Positions 1 to 8,456 of a stretch of 64,000 nucleotides of DNA are shown here, piece by piece. The translations under genes and the position numbers were made by a program. Position 1 is the first letter of the stretch, and every line of letters begins with the position of its first letter. The DNA is from an uncultured Lachnospiraceae bacterium (GTDB lineage Bacteria; Bacillota; Clostridia; Lachnospirales; Lachnospiraceae). A model generated the notes under the pieces. It saw only the letters and a program-made list of their open reading frames with translations. It was not told where the DNA came from and searched no databases. The DNA lies in assembly GCA_910577105.1 (NCBI GenBank), contig CAJTMB010000014.1, forward strand, positions 8,869-72,868, read 5' to 3'.

Positions 1-18
1 TGTTTTTTGCTCACCCAT
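1..18 (-). CDS. Start of a gene coupled to the PadR regulator (partial)
   Basis: An ATG on the minus strand (18-16) overlaps the TGA of the PadR gene in an ATGA arrangement, and the frame stays open to the window edge (MGEQKT). PadR regulators of this type are often followed by a DUF1700- or DUF2812-like membrane protein, so that is the best guess. Only six codons are visible and they identify nothing by themselves. Confidence 0.5.
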
Positions 19-332
19 CATACCATCTCCTTCATATTCTGATATAACCGCTCTATCCTCTTTAACTCCAGGGCAAGGACATCTCTTCCCAAATCCGTAA
101 TCTGATAGATTTTTCTTTTTTCTTCCTCCCTGATAAAATGAATCAGGCCGTCTTTTTCCATCTTTGGCAGACTCCCGTACATCGTTCCCGGAGACAAAAT
201 AATATCTCCCGCAGTCAGCTCCTTCACCTTCTGCACAATACCGTATCCATGGTTCGGCTCCTTTAGGCAGAGTAATATGTAAAAGCCTGTTTCTGTCATG
301 GGAACATATACTTTTTTTATATGTGCGTCCAT
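18..332 (-). CDS. PadR family transcriptional regulator
   Basis: A 104-residue winged-helix repressor of the small PadR class. The PadR domain fills roughly residues 12-80, including NHGYGIVQKV and SPGTMYGSLPKMEKDGLI, followed by a short C-terminal dimerisation helix. The start at 332 is chosen because AAAGGAGGTG lies just upstream; a start 11 codons earlier has no ribosome site. The gene is translationally coupled to the next gene on its left. PadR proteins usually repress a small operon that includes themselves, and a palindromic site over this promoter fits that. The inducer cannot be inferred. Confidence 0.9.
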   Translation of the reverse strand: MDAHIKKVYVPMTETGFYILLCLKEPNHGYGIVQKVKELTAGDIILSPGTMYGSLPKMEKDGLIHFIREEEKRKIYQITDLGRDVLALELKRIERLYQNMKEMV

Positions 333-363
333 GCGGACACCTCCTTTTATTTTAGTTCGATGC

Positions 364-412
364 ATCGTACTGCGATATACATAATTATATTGCAGTACGA
401 TATATTTGTCAA
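364..412 (-). promoter_or_regulatory. Promoter and probable PadR operator
   Basis: Consensus promoter on the minus strand: TTGACA at 412-407, 17-bp spacer, TATAAT at 389-384. Two perfect 10-bp inverted arms, ATCGTACTGC (364-373) and GCAGTACGAT (392-401), bracket the -10 box; one lies in the spacer and one covers the start of transcription. This suits autorepression by the PadR protein. The assignment of the site to PadR is inferred from position. Confidence 0.7.
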
Positions 413-518
413 TAGGGAGTTGGTTTATGATTTTTCACTTATTGGAATGATTTGTTAACGAAAAACAGATTCACACTCTGCCCGTCCTCGAACATAATAT
501 GAATCATTTTTGACATCA

Positions 519-1460
519 CTACTGTGATGGTATCAGTGAACCGAACAGTTCCCCATAAGTGTAGGTTACTTTTTCAATCTCTTCTTCAGATGCAAAATAT
601 GCTTCCCAGTAAGGAGCCATTAATTCTTCGTACTGTGCTTCGGTTATTCGGAAAAACCATTGCCCGTCAGACTGTGAAAAGACACCTTGCTCCTTAAGCC
701 AATCCGGTATATCAATGCCCTCTTCTTTTGTATAAACAGGCAGCATAACCATGTGAAGGCTTTCTTCTTCATTAAACCAGCTGGAAAAACCGAAAGTTTG
801 GCACTCAACATCCCCGCCTAAACCAAGCTGGTAAAACGCCAAATATTTACCATCCCAAATCCACGCAATCTTTTTACTTCCCAAGATTACATACCAAAAA
901 TTTTCCAATGTATACCATAATTCACAATTTCCTGTCTGTTCATTATAATCAAAAATATATATTGCATTGTGGTCATTTTCGTTTCTAATTCCCAGTTCCG
1001 GAAAACCATCAGCATCTATATCAAAAAAGATATACTCATATCGAATTAGTATCTGTCTATATTCTAAATCATCATAAATTGCCAGTCTTTCAAAATCTTT
1101 CAAATATATTTCTTTTCCTGTTTCTTTATTTAGAAACGGCAGGTCGTTGTTTAACAGCTTGGAAAAATATATTACATATTCATCATAGTTTTCCGAATCA
1201 CCTTGCATAAATTCTCCGGCAAAATCCACTTTTTCATAAGCCTGCCTGATAATTTTAATCCCTTCCGCATCTGTATAGGGCAAATCTCTTTCTTCTGAAA
1301 AATCCATCCAATGCTCATATATTCGTTGACTCTCAGGGCTATCTATCTTTCTTGTTTTTTCTTTTTCTCTATGAATGAAACCCTCTGCAATAATGCTTAT
1401 AGCAAACAAAATTATCATACCAATCAAAACCATAATGCATTTTTTATGATTCTTTCCCAC
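519..1460 (-). CDS. Membrane-anchored protein of unknown function
   Basis: Predicted 313 residues with one N-terminal hydrophobic segment (about 8-26) and a long soluble, probably extracytoplasmic, region rich in acidic and aromatic residues. Around residues 140-165 it has FFDIDADGFPELG, which resembles the calcium-binding loop of FG-GAP/VCBS repeat proteins, but only one such loop is evident. The start is GTG, placed by AGGAGGG just upstream. It lies in the same direction as the LysM protein to its right, 168 bp apart. I recognise no family and assign no function. Confidence 0.75.
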   Translation of the reverse strand: MGKNHKKCIMVLIGMIILFAISIIAEGFIHREKEKTRKIDSPESQRIYEHWMDFSEERDLPYTDAEGIKIIRQAYEKVDFAGEFMQGDSENYDEYVIYFSKLLNNDLPFLNKETGKEIYLKDFERLAIYDDLEYRQILIRYEYIFFDIDADGFPELGIRNENDHNAIYIFDYNEQTGNCELWYTLENFWYVILGSKKIAWIWDGKYLAFYQLGLGGDVECQTFGFSSWFNEEESLHMVMLPVYTKEEGIDIPDWLKEQGVFSQSDGQWFFRITEAQYEELMAPYWEAYFASEEEIEKVTYTYGELFGSLIPSQ

Positions 1461-1628
1461 TTGCCCTCCTATGTTTGTTCTTCGGCAGGATGTGCTGTTA
1501 TTTTGCTGATTTTATATTCGTTAATTTTCAGTCTTTTGTTGAATAATGCACCATTTTGGGCGGGTCATTCAACTTTTGTATTTTCAATACTTCTATCATT
1601 TCATTTTATCTGCCGTTGTTATTGCCTA

Positions 1629-2462
1629 TTAATGAGGAATCTGCAGTTCCTGTCCCGGAAAAATCAAATTCGGGTCGTCACCGATATTCTCTTTATTCCA
1701 CATGTATAGTTCCTTCCAGTACATGCCGTTCTTCATTTCTTCCTCCGCAATACGCCACAGACAGTCTCCTTCTTTCACTATGTAACGCTTTAACTGAGTT
1801 TCCTCCTGTGCGGCATCATCAGCGTCCTCCATATTTTCCTCCAAGAGACTCTCCGCCGCCACTTCCGCCATTTTATCCTGAACTTCTATAAGCCATTCCC
1901 GGAGATTTTCGTTCTCCATAAAAACATCCTCACATTTTCGATTACATTCCAACATTTTATTGACGACTTCATCTTCCTCAAAAACAGAAGCCACCTGCTC
2001 TAACAAATCCTGATTATTCTGAATCATATCCGGCGTGCCCAGATACAAATTATCACCAACTGTATATACTAATATTGTCTCCATACCGGGCAGCCCAACC
2101 TCAAAGCCTTCCACCCAAAGCTCGTAAAAAACAATAACAAGCCATGTTTCCTGCTTATCCTCCAGCGGATAGATATCCATATCCTGTATGCTATATTCCT
2201 CGATTCCGCACTCTTTATCCACACGGGCCCTGATTTCCATTTCTTTGTTTTCTTCTTCATAAAAACCGTTTATTTTTTCAATATCACATTCGGAACACGC
2301 ATCAAAAAATGCCTGAACAAAATTTTCCACCTCTTTTTCCATGCTGCTTTCAGGGGACTTTGCAAAAACACACTCACTGAAACAAAAACACAGGAGCATA
2401 CTATACAAGAGAAGTTTACCGTATTTGCATTTTTTACCTTTATTTTGAATTATCCTTAACAT
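1629..2462 (-). CDS. Secreted or anchored LysM-domain protein
   Basis: A 277-residue protein with an N-terminal hydrophobic signal or anchor segment (about residues 15-34), a middle region rich in Glu and Asp, and a C-terminal LysM domain (about 226-276: YIVKEGDCLWRIAEE, then PGQELQIP at the end). LysM domains bind peptidoglycan or chitin-like glycans, so the protein probably sits at the cell wall. The middle region matches no family I can name; part of it (VENFVQAFFDACSECDIEKI) resembles the SnoaL/NTF2-like start seen in some lipoproteins. Ribosome site AGGAAGAGG precedes the ATG. Confidence 0.8.
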   Translation of the reverse strand: MLRIIQNKGKKCKYGKLLLYSMLLCFCFSECVFAKSPESSMEKEVENFVQAFFDACSECDIEKINGFYEEENKEMEIRARVDKECGIEEYSIQDMDIYPLEDKQETWLVIVFYELWVEGFEVGLPGMETILVYTVGDNLYLGTPDMIQNNQDLLEQVASVFEEDEVVNKMLECNRKCEDVFMENENLREWLIEVQDKMAEVAAESLLEENMEDADDAAQEETQLKRYIVKEGDCLWRIAEEEMKNGMYWKELYMWNKENIGDDPNLIFPGQELQIPH

Positions 2463-2518
2463 TTTACCTTAACCTCTTCCTCATTTTAAAGTGTCTGTAA
2501 TTCGGAGTCATCAGCCTT

Positions 2519-3847
2519 TTATCGGGACAAGAGAACCACCGTCTCAACATGCCCCGTCCAAGGAAACATATCCACTCCCACGCCCTTCATCATCCGATAC
2601 CCTCTCTTTCCCAGATACCGCAAATCCCTCGCAAGGGTTTCCGGGTTGCAGGAAACGTAAACCACCTTTTTCGGTTTCAGCTTAACAAGGGCATCAAGAA
2701 ACTCCTCACTGCTTCCTGCGCGCGGCGGGTCCATGAAAACTACGTCAACACGAACCTTCTGCTCCGCCATCTGCACCATAAACGTGCCGGCATCATTTTC
2801 ATAAAAAGAAATATTGGATACCTGATTGATTTTCGCGTTGGTTCTGGCATCCCGGATGGCAGCTTTATTGAGTTCCACGCCGATAACTTCCTTAGCGCTG
2901 CCGCTGGCAATTATGCCGATGGTGCCGATGCCACAGTAAGCGTCCAGCACAATCTCCCTGCCGGACAAGCCCGCATATTCCACCGCTTTTGCATAAAGCT
3001 TTTCCGTTTGGACGGGATTAATCTGGTAAAATGACTGCGGGGAGATGCGGAAGGTTTTTCCGCACAAAACGTCTTCTATATATCCCTTTCCGTACAGAAC
3101 ATGCTCTTTTTCCCCCATCACCATGCTGGTTCCCCTGCCGTTGATATTCAGTACAATCGTGGTGATTTCGGGATGCAGCTTTAAGAGTGCCTTCACAAAA
3201 TTATTCTTGGACGGCATCACAGGGGAAGCAAGAATCAATACTACCATAATCTGCCCCGTATGCAGCCCCGTCCTGACCAGCACATGCCGAAACAGCCCGT
3301 ATCCCGTGTCCTCATTATAGGGGCGGATTTTAAATGACTTTAGCAATTCCCGTATGGAAACAATGATGGCATCCGCCTTTTCATTCTCCAAAAGACAGGC
3401 ATCCAGCGGTACAATCCTGTGCGTCTTTTCCTCATAAGTGCCGGAAATGATGTTGTGCTTTCTGTCCTCGCCGAACACGGCATGTACCTTGTTGCGGTAA
3501 TGGTAAGGATTGTCCATCCCTATGATGGAATCCCACCTGCCAAATCCGGCGCAATGCTCTGCAATCAGCTTTTCTTTCCTTTTTAGCTGCTGTGCATAAG
3601 GCTCGTGCAGCCACTTGCAACCACCGCACTTTCCTTCTGCCGGGCAGACTTTCTCTCTTTTTTCTTTCCTGCACGTATCCTTTTGTCCCTGTTTCTGATT
3701 GCGACCGCTTTGTTCATCCTGTTTCCGGCTGATTTGCCCGCTCTGCTTCTGAGTCCGGCTGCTTTGTTCATTCCGTTTCTGATTCCGGTCACTTTGTCCG
3801 CTCTGCTTCTGAGCCCGATTCATTTGCTCATTTTGTTTTTTACTCAT
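2519..3847 (-). CDS. 23S rRNA (uracil-5-)-methyltransferase, RlmD/TrmA family
   Basis: A SAM-dependent RNA m5U methyltransferase of 442 residues. The Fe-S ligands are visible: C68, C74 and C77 (CPAEGKCGGC), with C151 in PLDACLL as the fourth. The SAM site motif is LDAYCGIGTIG, followed by DPPRAG (about 373) and the nucleophile C400 in VSCNPETLARDL. The N-terminal TRAM domain of many relatives is absent; instead residues 1-66 are a Gln/Asn/Arg/Lys-rich linker with degenerate repeats of QKQSGQ. The ATG at 3847 overlaps the NUDIX stop (ATGA), so the two are translationally coupled. A longer in-frame extension upstream runs over the NUDIX gene and is rejected. Confidence 0.92.
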   Translation of the reverse strand: MSKKQNEQMNRAQKQSGQSDRNQKRNEQSSRTQKQSGQISRKQDEQSGRNQKQGQKDTCRKEKREKVCPAEGKCGGCKWLHEPYAQQLKRKEKLIAEHCAGFGRWDSIIGMDNPYHYRNKVHAVFGEDRKHNIISGTYEEKTHRIVPLDACLLENEKADAIIVSIRELLKSFKIRPYNEDTGYGLFRHVLVRTGLHTGQIMVVLILASPVMPSKNNFVKALLKLHPEITTIVLNINGRGTSMVMGEKEHVLYGKGYIEDVLCGKTFRISPQSFYQINPVQTEKLYAKAVEYAGLSGREIVLDAYCGIGTIGIIASGSAKEVIGVELNKAAIRDARTNAKINQVSNISFYENDAGTFMVQMAEQKVRVDVVFMDPPRAGSSEEFLDALVKLKPKKVVYVSCNPETLARDLRYLGKRGYRMMKGVGVDMFPWTGHVETVVLLSR

Positions 3848-4269
3848 GCCTGCTCCTCTTTTATCCCTTCCCCGTAATCCGTTACCTGCTGCACCATATG
3901 TCCGATATTGCCTTCTCCTGCAAACCTGTCCAATGAAAAGAAATCTTCTCCCTTCACATTTAAAAATTCCAGAGGATGTTTTTCCCTTCGCAGGACGACT
4001 TCCTCCTTCAGCCTGCCGGCGTATACCTCCACATAACAGCCCTGATTGTAATAGGTAAAATCCATCATATGCCGCAGGACTACCTGCCCGCCCGTAATTC
4101 CGGTTTCCTCCTCCAATTCCCTGTAAGCAGCCGCAAATCCACTTTCTCCCTGTTCTATCTTTCCGCCCACAAAATTGTATTTTCCTTTGTAAGGCTCTTT
4201 CTGCCGCCTGCAAAAAAGCAACTTTTCTCCGGTTTTATCATATATCATAATGCAATTATATCCCTGCAT
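3844..4269 (-). CDS. NUDIX hydrolase, MutT-like
   Basis: A 141-residue nucleoside diphosphate hydrolase. The Nudix box is intact at residues 36-58: G36, E42, R50, E51, E54, E55, G57. The metal-binding REXXEE core is complete. Family members sanitise oxidised or excess nucleotides, but the substrate cannot be told. The start at 4269 is chosen because AAAGGA lies 9 nt upstream. The reading frame continues further upstream, but that extension translates the foldback element at 4351-4520 and is not credible. It forms an operon with the overlapping rRNA methyltransferase. Confidence 0.88.
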   Translation of the reverse strand: MQGYNCIMIYDKTGEKLLFCRRQKEPYKGKYNFVGGKIEQGESGFAAAYRELEEETGITGGQVVLRHMMDFTYYNQGCYVEVYAGRLKEEVVLRREKHPLEFLNVKGEDFFSLDRFAGEGNIGHMVQQVTDYGEGIKEEQA

Positions 4270-4350
4270 GGCATCCAATCCTTTCCCAACGCTTCTTTCT
4301 ATTATTGCATACCGCATGGCGTTCTTCAATCTCTTTTTCCGGGTTTCCGT

Positions 4351-4520
4351 ATTTTGCATGGGCGGCCACCGGGGCAGGCATTTGTTCCAACAGGACACGT
4401 TCTCACTCGGGTAAAAACACAGCGGTACATAGGATGCTACAAAACAGCATCCAAGGACCGGTGTTTTTACACGGTCCTTTATGGAATCAAATGCCTGCCC
4501 CGGCGGTCGCCATGCAAAAT
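4351..4520 (+). repeat. Foldback element, copy 1 (form I)
   Basis: A 170-bp near-palindrome. Outer arms 4351-4384 and 4487-4520 pair with a small internal mismatch zone. Inside lie, in order, TTCCA/TGGAA, AGGAC/GTCCT, the unpaired ACGTTCTCACTC, a perfect 10-bp stem GTAAAAACAC/GTGTTTTTAC, AGCGGTACATAGG, an apical hairpin GGATGCT/AGCATCC and AAGGACC. It sits between the divergent NUDIX and LytTR genes. Copies at 28572 and 62334 share the core but not the outer-stem sequence. Confidence 0.85.
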
Positions 4521-4630
4521 CCTCCACTTATATGCCCATATAACCACTTACGGGAAATCGGATGCGTATTTTATGGAAATATTGTATAGTAAGAATACGC
4601 CAAAGAGGGGAAGGAAAGGCAGGTAAATAC

Positions 4631-5071
4631 ATGAAAATTGAAGTGAAGCTGGAGGAAACCGTTCAGGAAACGACAGTAATCATTATTGCGCGGAAGATGT
4701 CAGAGGATGTAACAAGAATTGTAGAGAAGCTGTCGGAGGAAACACCGCAGGTCATTGCCGGATTTAAGGAGGATTTATTGGAAATCCTGCAGCCTTCGGA
4801 TATTTTCCGGATATATGCCGCCAATCAGAAAGTATATGCGGTAACCCCAGAAGGGGAATACCTGCTGCGTTCCCGCTTGTATGAGATGGAAGGCAGGCTG
4901 GCAGCACACGGATTTATCCGCATTTCCAATTCTGAAATCGTCAATCTGTCAAAAATCAAAAATTTTGACTTAAGCTACACCGGCACTATCGGCGTAACGC
5001 TTTCTGACGGAACCACAACCTATGTATCAAGGCGTTACATGTCAAAAATCAAGGCTGCCCTCGGCATCTGA
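4631..5071 (+). CDS. LytTR-type DNA-binding regulator
   Basis: A 146-residue protein with a short N-terminal region (1-45) and a C-terminal LytTR DNA-binding domain (about 48-146: GFIRISNSEIVNLSKI and TYVSRRYMSKIK are typical). It has no receiver domain. It is followed after 35 bp by a DUF3021 membrane protein. This pairing is known as a LytTR regulatory system, for example HdrRM or BrsRM of streptococci, in which the membrane partner holds the regulator in check. The start at 4631 follows GGGGAAGGAAAGG; the upstream in-frame ATG lacks a good site. Targets are unknown, though such systems often regulate themselves. Confidence 0.88.
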   Translation: MKIEVKLEETVQETTVIIIARKMSEDVTRIVEKLSEETPQVIAGFKEDLLEILQPSDIFRIYAANQKVYAVTPEGEYLLRSRLYEMEGRLAAHGFIRISNSEIVNLSKIKNFDLSYTGTIGVTLSDGTTTYVSRRYMSKIKAALGI

Positions 5072-5106
5072 CTGCCGGATGGGAAACGGAAAATGGAGGA
5101 ACATAG

Positions 5107-5562
5107 ATGAAAAAACAGATTATTGTAAGAGGCTTTATCGGTGCATTGCTGGGTATCGTTATCGGCTACTTTATCACGATTGGCATTTCACTCTCATTTG
5201 GGGAAGGAACCTATATTTCCTGTGTGCCCGACCTGACAGAAGCCGTGGGAACCGAAACCGGCGCCGTCATTGTGCAGACCCTTCTGGATGTCCTGCTCGG
5301 CATCGCGTTTGGCGCTGCTTCCGTTATTTGGAGCATCGATGCATGGAGCATCGCAAAGCAAACCCTGCTGTACCTGTTCATTACCCTGCCCGTCATGCTT
5401 TTTGTGGCATACTTCGCATACTGGATGGAGCACACCGTAAAAGGCCTGCTGTCCTATGCCGCCGTTTTTATTGCTATTTTCTTTTTTATCTGGCTTATGC
5501 AGTATATTTTCTGGAAAATCAGGATAAAAAAGCTGAACGGGCGCTTAAACAATAAGGCGTAA
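5107..5562 (+). CDS. DUF3021 membrane protein, partner of the LytTR regulator
   Basis: A 151-residue integral membrane protein with four hydrophobic segments (roughly 8-30, 58-78, 85-108, 118-140) and a basic C-terminus, matching the DUF3021 pattern. Together with the preceding LytTR gene it forms a two-gene regulator/inhibitor module, by analogy with the streptococcal HdrM and BrsM proteins. It probably binds the LytTR protein at the membrane until a signal, unknown here, releases it. GGAGG lies just before the ATG. A bidirectional terminator follows directly. Confidence 0.85.
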   Translation: MKKQIIVRGFIGALLGIVIGYFITIGISLSFGEGTYISCVPDLTEAVGTETGAVIVQTLLDVLLGIAFGAASVIWSIDAWSIAKQTLLYLFITLPVMLFVAYFAYWMEHTVKGLLSYAAVFIAIFFFIWLMQYIFWKIRIKKLNGRLNNKA

Positions 5563-5580
5563 AAGAAAAACACAATCACA

Positions 5581-5610
5581 AAAAAAGTCCGGTAAATGAC
5601 CGGACTTTTT
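5581..5610. terminator. Bidirectional rho-independent terminator
   Basis: Stem AAGTCCGGT / ACCGGACTT with a short AATG loop, flanked by A6 on one side and T5 on the other. It can end the LytTR-DUF3021 transcript on the plus strand and the tRNA-Pro transcript on the minus strand. Confidence 0.9.
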
Positions 5611-5611
5611 A

Positions 5612-5686
5612 TCGGAGTGACAAGATTCGAACTTGCGACCTCTGCCTCCCTAAGACAGCGCTCTAACCAAACTGAGCCACACCCCG
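5612..5686 (-). tRNA. tRNA-Pro (anticodon AGG)
   Basis: A full 75-nt cloverleaf. The acceptor pairs CGGGGTG with CACTCCG (one G-U pair). The D arm is GCTC/GAGC, the anticodon stem CTGTC/GGCAG with loop TTAGGGA, and the T arm GCAAG/CTTGT with loop TTCGAAT; the discriminator is A. Position 33 is T and the anticodon reads AGG, giving proline with the expected G37. The 3' CCA is not encoded. An A at position 34 in a proline tRNA is uncommon in bacteria. Confidence 0.92.
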
Positions 5687-5787
5687 TGACACGAACGTTA
5701 TTATACCGTGTTTTGAATATAAAATCAAGACCTATTTGCAAAATTTGCAATTTTCTGTGTTGTAACGGTTTCGGTTACGCCGGACAA

Positions 5788-6603
5788 TTACTCTCCATAC
5801 CACTGCCGGTACAGTTTTTCCCGCCTATCCGCTTTTAAAGGGAAATCGTTGCGCAGACACCCCACCTTTCCGGGGTCTGTTTCTATCAGCAGAAAGCCCT
5901 CCTCCCCGCCGGTACCGTAAAATTCTCCCGCCAGCGGATTTCCCAAGGGGTCAAAGGCCATGCTGCACGGCTCATAGATAAGGCCGCCGCCCTCGCCGAT
6001 GCGGTTGACGCCGGCCACATAGCACTGGTTTTCCACAGCCCTCGCCTGCAAAAGCAATTTCCAGTGCAGGACGCGTTCTTTGGGCCAGTTAGCCAGCACA
6101 AATATAAATTCTGATTGTCTGGAGCTTATCTGAAAAATCTCCGGGAACCTGAGGTCATAACAGATAAAGCCGCCCACCTTCACACCGTTAACTTCACATG
6201 CCACAATCTTTTCACCCGCACTGAAATGCCTGCCCTCTTCCCCATAGGTGAAGGGATGAATCTTTTCATAATGCATCAGGGATTTGCCGTCCTGAACCAC
6301 CTCCATGCAGTTATAGGCTTTCACTTCCGTTCCCTTACGCCCCGCATAACCAAACCCTATCGCCATATGCGGAAACCTTTTCGAGAGTAATTTCATCCTT
6401 TCGACTGATTCATACGGACAAGTTTCCGCTGTCTTATCCGTATGCATGGAAAAACCGGTAAAACTCATTTCCGGAAACAAAAGCAAATCCGCACCGGCAG
6501 CATATGCCTTTTCGGCAAACACAGACGCCTTTTCATAATTTGCCTGCCTGTCCTCCCACACAATATCCATCAAAGTAAGCGCTGCTTTCCAATTTTTTCC
6601 CAT
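5788..6603 (-). CDS. Carbon-nitrogen hydrolase (nitrilase superfamily amidase)
   Basis: A 271-residue cytoplasmic amidase. The catalytic triad is clear: E45 (LLFPEMSF), K115 (HYEKIHPF) and C149 (GGFICYDLRFPE). Length and motifs resemble the omega-amidase/NIT2 and YafV branch, which hydrolyse alpha-keto acid amides, but the substrate cannot be assigned. The start at 6603 follows GAGGGATGAA; two in-frame ATGs further upstream have weaker sites. It stands between tRNA-Pro and pepD with no evident partner. Confidence 0.9.
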   Translation of the reverse strand: MGKNWKAALTLMDIVWEDRQANYEKASVFAEKAYAAGADLLLFPEMSFTGFSMHTDKTAETCPYESVERMKLLSKRFPHMAIGFGYAGRKGTEVKAYNCMEVVQDGKSLMHYEKIHPFTYGEEGRHFSAGEKIVACEVNGVKVGGFICYDLRFPEIFQISSRQSEFIFVLANWPKERVLHWKLLLQARAVENQCYVAGVNRIGEGGGLIYEPCSMAFDPLGNPLAGEFYGTGGEEGFLLIETDPGKVGCLRNDFPLKADRREKLYRQWYGE

Positions 6604-6710
6604 TTCATCCCTCATTTCCGCTTTGCAATGCTGCAACACATAATCCCACGGAACGAAAGTTCCGGATGAGAAATGCCCACTGGCATGAGTTATTAGAAGT
6701 ACTTTTCACG

Positions 6711-8165
6711 CTAGTCCTTCTTTTCCAGCAATTTCACCAAGTATTCCCAAACCCTCTTTGTGGAAGAGATACTTAAGCTTTCTTCCGTCGTATGGATATT
6801 TTCCATATCCGGTCCAAAAGAAATACAGTCCAGGTCTTCTATCTTTGACGCCAGAATACCGCATTCCAAACCTGCGTGAATCGCCTGCAGCTCGGGTTTT
6901 TTGCCATACATTTCCTCATACACCGCCACCATTTTGTCACGAAGCGGTGAATCCACCCGATATGCCCATCCCGGATAATCACCGGAAATACTGCTGTTTC
7001 CTCCTGCAAGCTTGGTTATGGCAGTCACTTTTTCCAGCAGAGCCTTTTTGGCACTCTCTATACAACTTCTCACGGAAAATTCACACCGAATCTCCCGTGC
7101 CTCTGTGTCATACTTCAAAATGCCCAGATTCAGGGAGGTTTCCACCAGACCGGGAACATCCGCACTCATTGCCTGCACGCCATCAGGCAGCGATATCAGA
7201 TAAACGGCGGCATGCGCCGTACCCGCTCCATCCACGCAACTTTCCTGTTCTTCTCCCCTGTATACCGTGGTTATCCCAAAATCAGGGTCCTTCGTGGCAA
7301 GCTCTGCTTTTATCTCTTCTTCAGCCTGCAAAAGCACATGCCGGAATACCTCTTCCTTCTCCTTATCTATCAAAATCTCCGCCACTGTCTGCCGGGGTAT
7401 GGCATTGTCAGCCAGACCTCCCTCCAATGACTTCAGATAAACGGGCATCTTCTGCACAAGACTGTGCAAAATCCTTGCCATTATGCAATTAGCATTACCG
7501 CGCCCTTTATCAATTTCGGCCCCGGAATGTCCTCCCATAAGCCCTTCCACACTAATCCTGTAAGCCTCTCCTTTTTTCTCACACATGGAAACCGGAAGAC
7601 GGCAGTCCATCCTTGCCCCGCCTGCGCAGCTTGTCAGGAAAATACCTTCCTCTTCAGAATCCAGATTCAGCATCCTTTTTCCCTCAAGACCGGACAAATC
7701 AATACCCCTTGCACCGTCCATCCCTACCTCCTCATCCACCGTAATGACCACTTCCAGTTTGGGATGGGAAAGATTTTCACTGTCCAAAAGCGCCAGTGCG
7801 TAAGCGACTGCAATACCGTCATCTCCGCCCAAGCTTGTGCCCTCCGCATATATTTTATCGCCATCGGTTTTCACTTTCAGGCCTTCCGTCTGCATGTCTA
7901 TCGTACAGTCCGGTTTTTTCACAGCCACCATATCCATATGCCCCTGCAGGATTACCACAGGTTCCTTTTCATATCCCGGTGTGGCAGGCTTGATGATAAT
8001 CACATTTTTCAGCTCGTCCTGCCTGTATTCCAGGTTTCTCTCCTTTGCAAACGCCACCAGAAAATCGCTTATCTGCGAAACATTCCCCGAACCATGGGGA
8101 ATCCCGCATATTTTTTCAAAATACTGAAAAACCTTCTCCGGCTGTAATCCATCCAATGCACCCAT
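6711..8165 (-). CDS. pepD: Aminoacyl-histidine dipeptidase (peptidase M20C)
   Basis: A 484-residue cytosolic metallodipeptidase of the PepD type, which cleaves Xaa-His and other dipeptides during peptide use. Zinc-site motifs are present in order: QGHMDMV near residue 93, GGDDGIAVAY, DEEVGMDGA, LDSEEEG, and GGHSGAEI in the lid/dimerisation domain. Length is normal for the family. The ATG follows AAAGGTGTTTGT. It has its own promoter immediately upstream, separating it from the foldback element and the SOD-like gene. Confidence 0.95.
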   Translation of the reverse strand: MGALDGLQPEKVFQYFEKICGIPHGSGNVSQISDFLVAFAKERNLEYRQDELKNVIIIKPATPGYEKEPVVILQGHMDMVAVKKPDCTIDMQTEGLKVKTDGDKIYAEGTSLGGDDGIAVAYALALLDSENLSHPKLEVVITVDEEVGMDGARGIDLSGLEGKRMLNLDSEEEGIFLTSCAGGARMDCRLPVSMCEKKGEAYRISVEGLMGGHSGAEIDKGRGNANCIMARILHSLVQKMPVYLKSLEGGLADNAIPRQTVAEILIDKEKEEVFRHVLLQAEEEIKAELATKDPDFGITTVYRGEEQESCVDGAGTAHAAVYLISLPDGVQAMSADVPGLVETSLNLGILKYDTEAREIRCEFSVRSCIESAKKALLEKVTAITKLAGGNSSISGDYPGWAYRVDSPLRDKMVAVYEEMYGKKPELQAIHAGLECGILASKIEDLDCISFGPDMENIHTTEESLSISSTKRVWEYLVKLLEKKD

Positions 8166-8223
8166 ACAAACACCTTTCTGCCCCTTTCGGGCCCTCCTAA
8201 AACGATATTAGGGAAGTAAAATT

Positions 8224-8251
8224 ATTATACTCCCCCCAAAAAATCTGTCAA
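8224..8251 (-). promoter_or_regulatory. Promoter of pepD
   Basis: TTGACA (8251-8246), 16-bp spacer, TATAAT (8229-8224) on the minus strand, about 60 bp before the pepD start. The foldback copy at 8275-8445 lies upstream of this promoter and is therefore not in the pepD leader. Confidence 0.8.
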
Positions 8252-8274
8252 GCACCAACAGCCGCCGAATTTCC

Positions 8275-8445
8275 GCATTTTCCGGGTGCGGCAGGGGAGC
8301 CGTATCTGTATCCGCAAGGGGGCGTTACAAAGGCGTTGGTCCTTGCGTTGTGTTCTTTACAACACTAGTACCACTACGCCTTTGTAAGAGTGCATACGTC
8401 CCCCGCCGGATACAGATACGGCTCCCCTGCCGCCCCGGAAAATGC
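8275..8445 (-). repeat. Foldback element, copy A (form II)
   Basis: Outer arms 8275-8313 and 8408-8445 are complementary apart from a single extra T. On the minus strand the core reads GGGGGACG, the conserved unpaired TATGCACTC, stem TTACAAAGGCGT/ACGCCTTTGTAA, AGTGGTACTAG, a small apical hairpin, then AAGGACC. It is the same design as the copies at 10445 and 38404, in the opposite orientation. It lies between the 3' end of the SOD-like gene and the pepD promoter. Confidence 0.85.
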
Positions 8446-8456
8446 AGTATCCGCCT

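Noticed and set aside
3848..4213. 122-residue N-terminal extension of the rRNA methyltransferase frame
   Set aside because: It runs antiphase through the NUDIX gene, whose Nudix box is intact, and a coupled ATGA start with a ribosome site lies at 3847.
4270..4527. 86-residue N-terminal extension of the NUDIX frame
   Set aside because: It translates the foldback element, and a good ribosome site fits the start at 4269.
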